Shown one piece after another: positions 20,108 to 29,098 of a stretch of DNA of 64,000 bases; within the stretch, counting starts at the first letter, position 1; every line of letters starts with the position of its first letter. The notes beneath the pieces are model-generated. The model saw only the letters and a program-made list of their open reading frames with translations. It was not told where the DNA came from and did not search any database. The stretch spans positions 1-64,000 of the forward strand of contig NZ_BMDW01000012.1 in NCBI RefSeq assembly GCF_014636175.1. The letters run 5' to 3'. Made by a program: the position numbers and the translations under genes. This DNA comes from Sphingomonas psychrolutea (GTDB lineage: Bacteria; Pseudomonadota; Alphaproteobacteria; Sphingomonadales; Sphingomonadaceae).

Positions 20108-20506
20108 ATGCCTTTGACGATTACCGCGCTGACCGCATCGGCGCTGGCCATTCTGCTCGTGCTGCTCGCAATCCTCACGATTCAGCAGCGCATGAAGTAT
20201 CGCGTGCCCTTTGGCGATGGCGAAAAACAGCCCCTGATCGCCGCGATCCGCGCGCATGCCAACCTTGCCGAATATATGCCGATCGGCATCACGCTGATCG
20301 CGCTGCTCGAAGGCGGCCCGCACAATCCTTACATTCTTGGCGGCTTGGCGATCGTCTTTGTGGTGACCCGCCTGCTCAACGCAATCGGCCTGTTCGCGCC
20401 GCCCGGACCGCCGGGACCGGCACGTTCGATCGGCATCGTCGGGACGTTGCTCGTGTTGCTCGGCCTCGCTGTGTGGCTGGCCGCACGGACCTTGGGGCTG
20501 GTGTGA
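20108..20506 (+). CDS. MAPEG family membrane protein
   Basis: A 132-residue inner-membrane protein with four hydrophobic segments (about 5-23, 55-68, 75-93, 108-128). The family hallmark RAHANLAEYMPIG sits between TM1 and TM2, corresponding to the glutathione-site region of eukaryotic MAPEG enzymes. The bacterial substrate is unknown. A GGAGG ribosome-binding site precedes the ATG. It is convergent with topA. Confidence 0.88.
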   Translation: MPLTITALTASALAILLVLLAILTIQQRMKYRVPFGDGEKQPLIAAIRAHANLAEYMPIGITLIALLEGGPHNPYILGGLAIVFVVTRLLNAIGLFAPPGPPGPARSIGIVGTLLVLLGLAVWLAARTLGLV

Positions 20507-20578
20507 GCCAGCCGCTTCGCGCCTATATCCTGATGACGTCAGGCGTGTCGTCCGCCCTCGAACCCTGACCCCACCCTG

Positions 20579-20663
20579 TCATCCCCGCGAAGGCGGGGAT
20601 CCATACTGGTTGACCTCGACGCTCGCTAGCAAGCGGCGGTGACTATGGAACCCCGCCTTCGCG
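20579..20663. repeat. REP-like palindrome pair between MAPEG gene and topA
   Basis: CGCGAAGGCGGGGATCCATA (20586-20605) is repeated in inverted orientation at about 20643-20663 with small changes. Each unit has a short CCCCGC/GCGGGG stem. Placement between convergent genes is typical of bacterial interspersed palindromes and could also end transcription from both sides. Confidence 0.75.
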
Positions 20664-20699
20664 AATCGTGGAAATGGGTCATGCGCACCTGATCATGGT

Positions 20700-23264
20700 C
20701 TAGGCCGACACGATTTTCTTCGCTGGCGCCTTTTTAGGGGCAGCCTTTTTCGCGGCAGGTTTCTTCGCGGGCGCCTTTTTCGCCGCCGCTTTCTTCTTGC
20801 CCTTGGCCGGCGGTGCCGCCGCCGCGCGCGCGTCGATCAGTTGCGCGGCTTCCTCAAGCGTCAGCGCATCCTTCTCGATCGATTTGGGCAGCGTCGCATT
20901 GGTCGTCCCGTCGGTGACGTACGCGCCGTAGCGCCCCTCCATCAGCTTGATCTCGGCTTCGCTGCGCGGATGCAGCCCCAGCACCTTGAGCGGTGCCTGC
21001 GCGCCGCGCTGCGGCCGCCCGCCGCCCGCCGCCGCCTCGGCGAGCTTGACGACCGCCGCGTTCATCCCCGTCTCGAACACGTCGGCGGTCGAGGTGAGCC
21101 GTGCATATTTGCCGGCATGCTTCAGATACGGGCCATAACGGCCGATTGCCGCCGTGATCGGCTCGCCCGTTTCGGGATGCGTGCCGATCGTGCGGGGCAG
21201 CGACAGCAGCTTCAGCGCCCAAGCGAGATCGAGCTCGCCAATATCCTTTGGGATCGACGCCATCTTGCGCGTCTCGCCTTCGCCGATCTGAATATACGGC
21301 CCGAACCGCCCCGATTTACGCTCGACCGGCAGGCCGGTCTCGGGATCGTTGCCGAGCGTCTCCGGCCCCGTATCGGTGCCTTCCTCATCGCCACCCGGCT
21401 GGCCGAAGCGGCGCGTATATTTGCACTCGGGATAATTGGAGCACGCGACAAACGCGCCGAACTTGCCGCCGCGCAGCGCCAGCTGCCCCGCGCCACACTT
21501 CGGGCACAGCCGCGGATCGCCGCCATCGGTCAGTGGCGGAAAGAGGTACGGCGCGAGGAATTTATCGAGCTCGGCCGTAACTTCGGATGGCTTTTGTTCC
21601 ATGACCTCGGTGGTGCGCGGCTTGAAATCCTTCCAAAACGCTTCCAGCACCGCCTGCCACTCGGCCCGCCCGCCCGACACTTCGTCGAGCTCGTCCTCGA
21701 GGCCCGATGTGAAGTCATAACTCACATATTTCTCGAAAAAGCGTTCGAGGAACGCCGTCACCAGCCGCCCCGATTCCTCGGCGAAGAAGCGGTTCTTCTC
21801 GACGCGGACGTATTCGCGGTCCTTCAAGGTTTTGATGATCGAGGCATAGGTCGACGGGCGCCCGATGCCGAGTTCTTCCAAACGCTTGACCAGCGACGCT
21901 TCCGAAAAGCGCGGCGGCGGCTGGGTGAAATGCTGCTCAGCGGTAACGCCTTTCTTGGCGGGCGCATCACCCTCGCGCAGCCGTGGCAAGCGCTTGGCGT
22001 CCTCGTCCTGCGAATCGTCGCTGCCCTCTTCGTACAGCGCGAGATAACCGGGGAACAGCATGACTTGCCCGGTCGCGCGCAGGCCGGTCTGGCCCGATCC
22101 GTCGAGCATCTCGACCGTGGTGCGCTCCATCCGTGCGCTTGCCATCTGGCTCGCCAAAGCGCGTTTCCAGATCAGGTCGTACAGTCGCGCATGGTCGCCA
22201 CCGCCGGCCTTGTCCTTGGCGAAATCGGTCGGGCGGATCGCCTCATGTGCTTCCTGCGCGTTCTTGGCCTTGGTCTGATAGACGCGCGGCTTGTCGGGGA
22301 CGTAGCTCGCATCATAGCGATTGGCGACGGCGAGCCGCGCGGCGGAAATCGCGCTCGAATCCATCTGCACGCCGTCGGTCCGCATATAAGTGATCGCACC
22401 GTCCTCGTAGAGGCCCTGCGCGATCCGCATCGTATGGTCGGCCGAGAAACCGAGTTTCCGCGAAGCTTCCTGCTGCAGCGTCGATGTCGTGAACGGCGGC
22501 GGCGGGTTGCGGGTGGCGGGCTTCACCTCAACCGACTGGACGGTGAACAAGCCCGCCTCGACCGCGGCCTTCGCCCGCATCGCGCTGCCTTCTTCGCCGA
22601 TCGACAAGCGATCGAGCTTCTGGCCCTCGAACGTGACAAGGCGCGCCTGGAACGGCGTGCCGTCCTGCTCCATATCGGCGATGACCGACCAATATTCCTG
22701 TGCGCGAAACGCTTCAATCTCGCGCTCGCGGCTGACGATGATGCGCAAAGCGACCGATTGCACGCGGCCGGCCGATTTCGCGCCGGGCAACTTGCGCCAC
22801 AGCACGGGCGAGAGCGTAAAGCCGACGAGATAATCGAGCGCGCGGCGCGCCCGGTACGCGTCGATCAAATCGGTATCGAGCTCGCGCGGATGCTTCATCG
22901 CCTCGGTCACCGTCGCCTTGGTGATCGCGTTGAAGGTGACGCGCTGGACATCCTTGGGCAGCGCCTTGCGGTTGCGCAGCACTTCCTGGACGTGCCAGCT
23001 AATCGCTTCGCCTTCGCGATCGGGATCGGTCGCGAGGATCAGGCGGTCGGCTTGCTTGGCGAGATCGGTGATCGCCTTGAGCTGCTTGGCCTTGTCGGCG
23101 TAATTTTCCCACTCCATCGCAAAGCCATCATCGGGATTCACCGATCCATCCTTGGGCGGCAGATCGCGGACATGGCCGTAGGAGGCCAGCACGCGGTAAT
23201 CGCTGCCGAGATATTTCTCGATGGTTTTCGCCTTGGCGGGCGATTCGACGATGACAAGCTGCAT
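20700..23264 (-). CDS. topA: DNA topoisomerase I
   Basis: Type IA topoisomerase that relaxes negative supercoils. It shows TOPRIM motifs (VIVESPAKAKTIEKYLG; ATDPDREGEAISWH), the active-site tyrosine in AITYMRTDG (about residue 300), a C-terminal CPKCG...C zinc ribbon and further Topo_C repeats. The end is a Lys/Ala-rich tail (KKAAAKKAPAKKPAAKK) likely to bind DNA non-specifically. The product is 854 aa. It is transcribed divergently from the antitoxin gene. Confidence 0.97.
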   Translation of the reverse strand: MQLVIVESPAKAKTIEKYLGSDYRVLASYGHVRDLPPKDGSVNPDDGFAMEWENYADKAKQLKAITDLAKQADRLILATDPDREGEAISWHVQEVLRNRKALPKDVQRVTFNAITKATVTEAMKHPRELDTDLIDAYRARRALDYLVGFTLSPVLWRKLPGAKSAGRVQSVALRIIVSREREIEAFRAQEYWSVIADMEQDGTPFQARLVTFEGQKLDRLSIGEEGSAMRAKAAVEAGLFTVQSVEVKPATRNPPPPFTTSTLQQEASRKLGFSADHTMRIAQGLYEDGAITYMRTDGVQMDSSAISAARLAVANRYDASYVPDKPRVYQTKAKNAQEAHEAIRPTDFAKDKAGGGDHARLYDLIWKRALASQMASARMERTTVEMLDGSGQTGLRATGQVMLFPGYLALYEEGSDDSQDEDAKRLPRLREGDAPAKKGVTAEQHFTQPPPRFSEASLVKRLEELGIGRPSTYASIIKTLKDREYVRVEKNRFFAEESGRLVTAFLERFFEKYVSYDFTSGLEDELDEVSGGRAEWQAVLEAFWKDFKPRTTEVMEQKPSEVTAELDKFLAPYLFPPLTDGGDPRLCPKCGAGQLALRGGKFGAFVACSNYPECKYTRRFGQPGGDEEGTDTGPETLGNDPETGLPVERKSGRFGPYIQIGEGETRKMASIPKDIGELDLAWALKLLSLPRTIGTHPETGEPITAAIGRYGPYLKHAGKYARLTSTADVFETGMNAAVVKLAEAAAGGGRPQRGAQAPLKVLGLHPRSEAEIKLMEGRYGAYVTDGTTNATLPKSIEKDALTLEEAAQLIDARAAAAPPAKGKKKAAAKKAPAKKPAAKKAAPKKAPAKKIVSA

Positions 23265-23370
23265 GGGGAAAAGGCGTCCTTACGTGTACGCGCGAGGGTG
23301 GCGGGGTCCGGGGCGGCTCGTCAAGCGGCGTCATACGCACCGCATTGTCGGGAACAAGAAGTTCGGTTAT

Positions 23371-23410
23371 CGTGATTGTGTGTGATTGTGTGTGATTGAA
23401 GGTGATTGGA
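23371..23410 (+). promoter_or_regulatory. Four tandem 10-bp repeats (candidate antitoxin operator)
   Basis: Four consecutive decamers share an NGTGATTGNN pattern: CGTGATTGTG, TGTGATTGTG, TGTGATTGAA, GGTGATTGGA. A 10-bp period puts each unit on the same DNA face. They end six bases before the likely antitoxin start. Ribbon-helix-helix antitoxins commonly bind tandem operator repeats of their own promoter, so this is a likely autoregulatory site. Confidence 0.65.
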
Positions 23411-23416
23411 TCACGT

Positions 23417-23680
23417 ATGCAGACCAGGGTGATGACCGCACATATTCCGCTCGACCTCGCGGCGAAAGTCGATGCGGCGGCATCGCGGATCGATCGTTCG
23501 CGCGGTTGGGTCGTCAAGCAGGCTTTGGTCGCTTGGGTCGATCAGGAGGACGAGCGCCACCGCATGACGCTTGAGGCTCTGGCTGATGTGGATGCCGGTC
23601 GCATCATTTCCGACGAGGCGATGGAGACATGGGCAGATAGTCTTTCGAGCGATACGCCTTTGCCTCGGCCGACGGCGTAA
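23417..23680 (+). CDS. Ribbon-helix-helix antitoxin (CopG/ParD type)
   Basis: An 87-residue protein with an RHH DNA-binding N terminus: TAHIPLDLAAKVDAAASRID, then RSRGWVVKQALVAWVDQEDE. The C-terminal tail (residues 50-87) would wrap a toxin. Start choice is between ATG 23417 and ATG 23432. It lies six bases upstream of a parE-like gene that is broken, so it may persist as an orphan antitoxin or as a plain repressor of its own promoter. Confidence 0.85.
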   Translation: MQTRVMTAHIPLDLAAKVDAAASRIDRSRGWVVKQALVAWVDQEDERHRMTLEALADVDAGRIISDEAMETWADSLSSDTPLPRPTA

Positions 23681-23686
23681 GTCCGA

Positions 23687-23957
23687 GTGCGGATCGTATG
23701 GACCGACCGCGCCTCCGCCGACCTTGCCCGATTGCATAGCTTCCTGGCGTCCGTGGCGCCCGAAGCTGCTGCGCGCCGCACCACGACGACTATTGGAATT
23801 TCCGCGTCTTGGTGAGCGGATCGATGTCTACGCACCACGCGAGGTCCGGCGAATCATCGTTGGCAGATATGAAATCCGTTACGAGATCGCCGGCACCACG
23901 ATTCTTGTCTTGCGGCTATGGCACACCCTCGAAAATCGGCCGACAGTCGCCGACTGA
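23687..23957 (+). pseudogene. ParE/RelE-type toxin gene, inactivated by a frameshift
   Basis: The GTG at 23687 opens a ParE-like N terminus (RIVWTDRASADLARLHSFLA) that ends early at TGA 23813-23815. The rest of the toxin is readable in another frame: RLLEFPRLGERIDVYAPREV, then RRIIVGRYEIRYEIAG and LRLWHTLENR to the TGA at 23955-23957. Around 23762-23780 the segment normally linking the two halves is too short, so I infer a deletion of roughly 20-30 bases that also shifted the frame. The conserved C-terminal strands persist, which suggests recent decay. Confidence 0.8.
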
Positions 23958-23962
23958 ACACC

Positions 23963-25045
23963 CTAATTGAGACTCACCCGCCCCCCGGCGTGCCGCTCCA
24001 GCCGGCCGGCCAGCTCCAGCTCCAGCAGCACCGTCTGCACGATCGCGGGCGCGTGCCCCGATTGCCGGATCAGCTCGTCGATCGCGACCGGCACCGGCCC
24101 GAGCAGATCGATCACATCGCGCCGTTCGGCATCGCTCGCATCCTCGGGCGGTGGCCCGTTAAACCGCGCGCCGGGCGACCGCACCATCCGGCCATCGATC
24201 GGGCGCACCGTTTCCAGCACATCGGCGGCGGATTGCACCAGCGTCGCGCCGTCGCGGATCAGGCCGTTACAGCCTTGCGCGCGCGGGTCGAGCGGGCTGC
24301 CCGGCACCGCCATCACCTCGCGCCCCAATTCGCCCGCCACCCGCGCGGTGATCAGCGAGCCCGATTTGGGTGCTGCCTCGACCACCACAGTGCCGAGCGA
24401 CAGCCCCGCGATGATGCGGTTGCGATAGGGAAAGTGGCGCGCGCGCGGCTCGGTGCCGGGCGGCTGTTCAGCGATGAGCAAGCCTTCCGTGGCGATCCGC
24501 TCCTGCAGTTCGGCATTCTCCGGCGGATAGACCACGTCGATCCCGCCCGCGATCACGCCGATCGTGCCTGTCTCCAACGATCCGACGTGCGCGGCGGTAT
24601 CCACCCCGCGCGCCAGGCCGGACACGACCGCCACCCGCTCGCGCCCGAGCTCGGCAGCCAATTGCCGCGCGAAACGACATGCCGCCGCCGAGGCATTGCG
24701 CGCGCCGACCATCGCGATCGTCGTGCGCGCCATCAGTTCGGCGCGCCCGCGCAGCATCAGCGCGGGCGGCGCATCGTCGATTTCGGCGAGCAGCGCGGGA
24801 TAGTCGGGATCGCCGAGGAAGAGGTGCCGCCCGCCGAGCCGCGCCACGTGCGCCAGCTCACGCTCGGCCAGCGCCGCCGGCGCGACCACGGGCGCTTTTC
24901 CCCCGCCGCGCGCCGCAAGCTGCGGCAGTGCCGCGATCGCCGCCTCCGCGTCGCCAAAACGGCTGATCAATTGCGCATAGGTGACCGGGCCGATCTGCGC
25001 GGTGCGGATCAGCCGGAGGCGCGCAACTGCCGCCGCCTCAGGCAT
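23963..25045 (-). CDS. dprA: DNA processing protein DprA
   Basis: Binds incoming single-stranded DNA and loads RecA in natural transformation. It shows a SAM-like N-terminal region, then the Rossmann-type core with MVGARNASAAACRFA, VVSGLARGVDTAAH, GTIGVIAGGIDVVYPPEN and a GSLITAR element, and a winged-helix C terminus (about 295-355). The product is 360 aa. It is followed upstream by plsY on the same strand with a five-base gap, so the two likely form a transcription unit. Confidence 0.95.
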   Translation of the reverse strand: MPEAAAVARLRLIRTAQIGPVTYAQLISRFGDAEAAIAALPQLAARGGGKAPVVAPAALAERELAHVARLGGRHLFLGDPDYPALLAEIDDAPPALMLRGRAELMARTTIAMVGARNASAAACRFARQLAAELGRERVAVVSGLARGVDTAAHVGSLETGTIGVIAGGIDVVYPPENAELQERIATEGLLIAEQPPGTEPRARHFPYRNRIIAGLSLGTVVVEAAPKSGSLITARVAGELGREVMAVPGSPLDPRAQGCNGLIRDGATLVQSAADVLETVRPIDGRMVRSPGARFNGPPPEDASDAERRDVIDLLGPVPVAIDELIRQSGHAPAIVQTVLLELELAGRLERHAGGRVSLN

Positions 25046-25050
25046 CGACG

Positions 25051-25680
25051 TCAGGCATCGGCACGGCTCGCTCCGTTACGACCGCGCTTACCGACGCGCG
25101 GCTCGGCACCGCTCAGCAGGCGTTCGATATTCTCGCGATGCTTCCACACCACGAGCAAGGCCAGCGCCATCAGTGGCAGGACCAGGTCGAATTGCGCGAA
25201 AAACGCGGCACTGAGCGGCGCGCCGACTGCCGCCGTCATCCCCGCAAGCGAGGAAATGCGAAAGACCGCCAGCAGCCCGAGCCATACCACCGCGTAAATC
25301 AGCCCGATCGGCCAATGCAGCGCCAGCACGATGCCGAGCATCGTCGCCACGCCCTTGCCACCGCGAAAACGCAGCCAGACCGGGTAGAGATGCCCGAGGA
25401 ACGCCGCCGCAGCCGCCATCACGCCAGTGCCGCCGAAATAGCGTTCGGCGATCCACACCGCCGCAAAGCCCTTCAGCGCATCAAGGATCAAAGTGGCCGC
25501 CGCCAGGCCCTTGCGCCCGGTGCGCAGCACGTTGGTCGCGCCGATATTGCCCGAACCGATCTGGCGCAAATCCCCCGCGCCGGCCGCCCGCGTCAACAGC
25601 AGACCGAACGGGATCGACCCGAGCAGATAGCCGATTACCAGCGCCAGTGCTGGGTCTTGCCACGGAAATTCGGTCGGCAC
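25051..25680 (-). CDS. plsY: Acyl-phosphate:glycerol-3-phosphate acyltransferase PlsY
   Basis: Polytopic inner-membrane acyltransferase that starts phospholipid synthesis using acyl-phosphate. Three family motifs are visible: GSIPFGLLLTR, GSGNIGATNVLR and FRGGKGVAT. From GTG 25680, which has a GGGGGA ribosome-binding site nine bases upstream, the product is 209 aa. Longer starts (ATG 25710 or beyond) add residues without homology. dprA follows downstream; murI is divergent. Confidence 0.92.
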   Translation of the reverse strand: MPTEFPWQDPALALVIGYLLGSIPFGLLLTRAAGAGDLRQIGSGNIGATNVLRTGRKGLAAATLILDALKGFAAVWIAERYFGGTGVMAAAAAFLGHLYPVWLRFRGGKGVATMLGIVLALHWPIGLIYAVVWLGLLAVFRISSLAGMTAAVGAPLSAAFFAQFDLVLPLMALALLVVWKHRENIERLLSGAEPRVGKRGRNGASRADA

Positions 25681-25807
25681 GGTGCGATATCCCCCAGTCG
25701 CTGCGAACATAGCATGGGCGGGCCGAACATGCACGGGAACGCCATTGCCACATACTGGATCAAGCCGCCGATTTGTCAAAACCCGCCGCCACGCTATTGC
25801 ATCCGGC

Positions 25808-26602
25808 ATGGATAGCCGGCCCGTTCTGTTTTTCGATTCCGGGGTTGGCGGGCTCTCGGTGCTCGCCGCGGCGCAGGCGCTGCTGCCGCGCATGCCGGTG
25901 GTCTATGTCGCCGATTCGGCGGGCTTTCCCTATGGCACCAAGAGCGAGGCCGAGATTGCCGCGCGCGTCCCTGCCTTGCTCGGGCGGCTGGCCGAGCGAT
26001 ACCGCCCGCGCCTGATCGTGATTGCGTGCAACACCGCCTCGACGATCGCGTTGGCCGCAGTGCGCAGCGCGCTCGATTTGCCCGTGGTCGGCACGGTGCC
26101 CGCGATCAAACCCGCGGCGCTGATCAGCAAGACGCGCGTGATCGGCGTGCTCGGCACCGACGCGACGGTGCGCCAGCCCTATGTCGACGATCTCGCCCGG
26201 CGCTTTGCCGGCGATTGCACCGTGCTGCGGCATGGCTCTGCCGAACTGGTCGAACTGGCCGAGGCGAAATTGCACGGCATCGCACCCGATCCAGCGCGCT
26301 TTGCGGAGATCCTGGGCGGCCTGTTTGGGCAATCCGACGGCGCGCGGATCGACACGATCGTCAACGCCTGCACGCATTTCCCGCTGGTCTCCGACGAACT
26401 CGCCGCCGCCGCGCCGCACCCGGTCGCCTTCGTCGACGGGAGCGCCGGGATCGCGCGCCGCATCGCCTTCCTCACCGCCGGGCAGGACTGGCCCGAGACC
26501 GCGGGCGACGGGCGCGCGGTTTTTACGGCGCGCGATGCGACGACCGATGCCCTCGCCCCCGCGCTTGCGCGCTTCGGGCTGATGCGACCTGAGACATTAT
26601 GA
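25808..26602 (+). CDS. murI: Glutamate racemase
   Basis: Makes D-glutamate for peptidoglycan. It shows [12 protein letters not shown] (Asp-Ser motif), the PYG element and the two catalytic cysteines in IACNTAST (about residue 74) and NACTHFPL (about residue 186). The product is 264 aa from ATG 25808. hemA follows 70 bp later on the same strand. Confidence 0.95.
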   Translation: MDSRPVLFFDSGVGGLSVLAAAQALLPRMPVVYVADSAGFPYGTKSEAEIAARVPALLGRLAERYRPRLIVIACNTASTIALAAVRSALDLPVVGTVPAIKPAALISKTRVIGVLGTDATVRQPYVDDLARRFAGDCTVLRHGSAELVELAEAKLHGIAPDPARFAEILGGLFGQSDGARIDTIVNACTHFPLVSDELAAAAPHPVAFVDGSAGIARRIAFLTAGQDWPETAGDGRAVFTARDATTDALAPALARFGLMRPETL

Positions 26603-26672
26603 CCACCCCTTCGATCACGCTCATCGCGTAATCTCGCTGGAATTCAGGTCCCGTCGGCGCTACAGCGCCGCC

Positions 26673-27917
26673 ATGAAATTGGACTCATCCGGCCCGCGCG
26701 GAGTCGATTACTCCCGGATCTTCGCGCAGGCGATCGATCGCCTCCATGTCGAGGGGCGCTACCGCGTGTTCATCGACATTCTCCGCAACAGGGGGTCTTA
26801 CCCCAATGCGCGCTGCTTTGCCGGGCATAATGGCCCCAAGCCGATCACGGTGTGGTGCTCCAACGATTATCTCGCGATGGGGCAGCATCCCGCCGTGATA
26901 GCGGCGATGGAAGACGCCTTGCACGATGTCGGTGCAGGCTCGGGCGGCACGCGCAACATCGGCGGTAACACGCATTACCATGTCGATCTTGAGGCCGAAC
27001 TCGCCGACCTTCACGGCAAGGAAGCAGCCTTGCTGTTCACCAGCGGCTATGTGTCGAACGAAGCGACGCTGGCGACGTTGGCCAAGATTCTGCCCGGCTG
27101 CATCATTTTTTCCGACGAACTCAACCATGCCTCGATGATCGCCGGCATCCGTAATTCGGGGTGCGAGCGCCACGTGTTCCGCCACAATGACGTGGCCCAT
27201 CTCGAGGAATTGCTGGCCGCGGTCGATCCGGCGGCACCCAAGCTGATCGCGTTCGAAAGCGTCTATTCGATGGACGGCGACATCGCGCGGATCGCCGAGA
27301 TTTGCGATTTGGCGGACACGTATAGCGCGCTGACCTATCTCGACGAAGTCCATGCCGTCGGCATGTACGGCGCGCGCGGCGGGGGCATTTCGGAACGTGA
27401 CGGCGTCGCCGACCGGCTGACGATCATCGAAGGCACGCTTGGCAAGGCATTCGGCGTGATGGGCGGGTACATCACCGCTGATCAGACGATCGCCGATGTG
27501 ATCCGCTCCTATGCGCCGGGGTTCATCTTCACCACCTCGCTCTCGCCGGTGCTGGTCGCTGGCGCACTGGCGAGCGTGCGGCACTTAAAGGCCTCGTGCG
27601 TCGAGCGGGACGGGCAACATGCAGCGGCAGCGATGCTCAAGGCGCTGTTCGCCGAGGCCGGCCTGCCGGTGATGGACTCGACCACGCACATCGTCCCGCT
27701 GATGGTCGGCGATCCGGTCAAGGCCAAGAAGATCAGCGACGTGCTGCTCGCCGAATATGGCGTCTACGTCCAGCCGATCAATTACCCAACCGTGCCACGC
27801 GGCACCGAGCGGCTGCGCTTCACGCCGGGTCCGGCGCATGACGAAGCGATGATGCGCGACCTCACCAGCGCCTTGGTCGAAATCTGGGGTCGGCTGGAAC
27901 TGCGCAAGGCGGCCTAG
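26673..27917 (+). CDS. hemA: 5-aminolevulinate synthase
   Basis: PLP enzyme condensing glycine and succinyl-CoA, the Shemin route to heme typical of Alphaproteobacteria. It shows [13 protein letters not shown], the PLP-aspartate stretch [13 protein letters not shown], and the Schiff-base lysine in [14 protein letters not shown] (about residue 256). The product is 414 aa. The N-terminal KLDSSGPRG is a little longer than usual; no alternative ATG gives a better start. Confidence 0.95.
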   Translation: MKLDSSGPRGVDYSRIFAQAIDRLHVEGRYRVFIDILRNRGSYPNARCFAGHNGPKPITVWCSNDYLAMGQHPAVIAAMEDALHDVGAGSGGTRNIGGNTHYHVDLEAELADLHGKEAALLFTSGYVSNEATLATLAKILPGCIIFSDELNHASMIAGIRNSGCERHVFRHNDVAHLEELLAAVDPAAPKLIAFESVYSMDGDIARIAEICDLADTYSALTYLDEVHAVGMYGARGGGISERDGVADRLTIIEGTLGKAFGVMGGYITADQTIADVIRSYAPGFIFTTSLSPVLVAGALASVRHLKASCVERDGQHAAAAMLKALFAEAGLPVMDSTTHIVPLMVGDPVKAKKISDVLLAEYGVYVQPINYPTVPRGTERLRFTPGPAHDEAMMRDLTSALVEIWGRLELRKAA

Positions 27918-28477
27918 CCGATCGTAATAGTCCGGTCCGTGCCCGGCACTGCGATCGGCGTGCCGAACGGTACAACGCTACGCTCGCGGTAACGATCGCC
28001 CTCGGGCAGGCGCATGACGTGCATCACGCATGCCTCAAGATCGGCGATCCAATAATCCGGGATACCGGCCCGAGCATAATCGGCGAGCTTTTCCCCAATG
28101 TCCCTGCCCAGCGTAGTCAGCTCGATCTCCGCGACCATCACGACGTAGCGTGCCGGAGCCGGGCCGGTGCGGGGGGTATCGGGCAGGACCACGGCGATAT
28201 CACCACCCCGGACGGTGAGCGAATCGATCTCGATGGCAAGATCGGTGGCGAAGCGGCGGTCGGTCCCGGTGAAAGCAACGCGCAATTCGTATGCCAGCGT
28301 CGCGGTCATCTCTCCGTGCGAAAAGCCGGCCGGCATCATCAACTTGCGCAATTCCCCCCGAACCAGCTCGACGCGCATTTCCTGAAAATCACCGAACTCC
28401 ATCAGCCGCGCATAGTCGCGCACCGTGAAGGCGGTGTCGGGTACGGACTCGGCGACGAGGCGGACCGGCTTATTCAT
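27914..28477 (-). CDS. Uma2 family putative nuclease (DUF820)
   Basis: A PD-(D/E)XK-fold protein of 187 residues. Uma2 proteins are very abundant in cyanobacteria and sporadic elsewhere, with unknown substrates. Features are [12 protein letters not shown] near the N terminus and [11 protein letters not shown] near the C terminus. The usual PDVAVV/EV core appears as GGDIAVV and VAEIELT with a lysine downstream ([11 protein letters not shown]), so catalytic residues appear kept. It overlaps the hemA stop by four bases in convergent orientation. Confidence 0.82.
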   Translation of the reverse strand: MNKPVRLVAESVPDTAFTVRDYARLMEFGDFQEMRVELVRGELRKLMMPAGFSHGEMTATLAYELRVAFTGTDRRFATDLAIEIDSLTVRGGDIAVVLPDTPRTGPAPARYVVMVAEIELTTLGRDIGEKLADYARAGIPDYWIADLEACVMHVMRLPEGDRYRERSVVPFGTPIAVPGTDRTITIG

Positions 28478-28571
28478 GCGACAAACATATCAGGTCGGAT
28501 CAGCTCCGCCAAATTCGCGGAACCGTGTCCCGCTCGGCCCGTTACCGCTCCGCAAACACGGAGACGAGACG

Positions 28572-28652
28572 ATGGGTAAGGGTTGTATTTTGTGGCTGCT
28601 CGGCGTGCCCTTGCCGGTGATTCTGGTCCTGTACCTGATCTTCCACCACTGA
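28572..28652 (+). CDS. 26-residue membrane peptide
   Basis: A tiny ORF starting ATG 28572, with sequence MGKGCILWLLGVP followed by LPVILVLYLIFHH and a TGA. It is almost entirely one transmembrane helix. A purine-rich GGAGACGAGAC lies upstream. I recall similar MGKGxxLWLLGxPLPVI peptides in proteobacteria, which supports it being real, though most annotations skip it. Function unknown; it lies between the divergent Uma2 gene and the convergent DUF3429 gene. Confidence 0.6.
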   Translation: MGKGCILWLLGVPLPVILVLYLIFHH

Positions 28653-28657
28653 TCGCT

Positions 28658-29098
28658 TCAGGCAAAGCCGAGCGCGAGCGTCAAGCCGCCGAGCCCGAGC
28701 GACAACGGCAAGCGCAAGCTCATCCACCACGGCGGCACTAACCCGCGGCGCGCCAGCACCAGATCCACCGCCAGCGCGCCGATCAGCGCCACGCCGAGGA
28801 TCAGCAAGGATGGCCCCGGCCAGGGTTGTCCGGTGGCCCAAGGAACCGCGCTGCCAAGCGCGATCAGCGACGGTGCGATCGCGGCGACCCACAACCATTC
28901 TGGCGGATTGGGCTGGCTCGCGGCGATTCCCCACCACAGGCCGCCAAGGAAACTTAGGATCAGCGCCGCATAGGCATAGCCCATCGACAATGCCGAGAAA
29001 TGCAGCGGCCCATCCCCACTGAACACGACAGCCGCCGCCGCGAGTTGCGGCAGCAGCCCGGCCAGACCGAGCCAGCGCGGGACCAGCGGCGGGTTCAC
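28658..29098 (-). CDS. DUF3429 family membrane protein
   Basis: A 146-residue inner-membrane protein with about five hydrophobic segments and the DUF3429-type SFLGGLWWGIA motif (about residues 49-59). Function unknown. Its start overlaps the btaB stop by four bases, so it is translationally coupled to betaine-lipid synthesis genes and may serve that pathway or its membranes. Confidence 0.8.
   Translation of the reverse strand: MNPPLVPRWLGLAGLLPQLAAAAVVFSGDGPLHFSALSMGYAYAALILSFLGGLWWGIAASQPNPPEWLWVAAIAPSLIALGSAVPWATGQPWPGPSLLILGVALIGALAVDLVLARRGLVPPWWMSLRLPLSLGLGGLTLALGFA

Noticed and set aside
20841-23375. 844-codon frame opposite topA
   Set aside because: Antisense shadow produced by high GC third positions; Arg/Leu/Gly-rich with no domain, while topA is unambiguous.
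23371-23410. Tandem repeats considered as a CRISPR or a plasmid-type origin iteron array
   Set aside because: No spacers, unit length only 10 bp, no cas or rep gene; position in front of an RHH antitoxin explains it better. No CRISPR array is seen in the window.
23963-25297. 459-codon forward frame opposite dprA
   Set aside because: His/Arg-rich antisense shadow of dprA without domain features.
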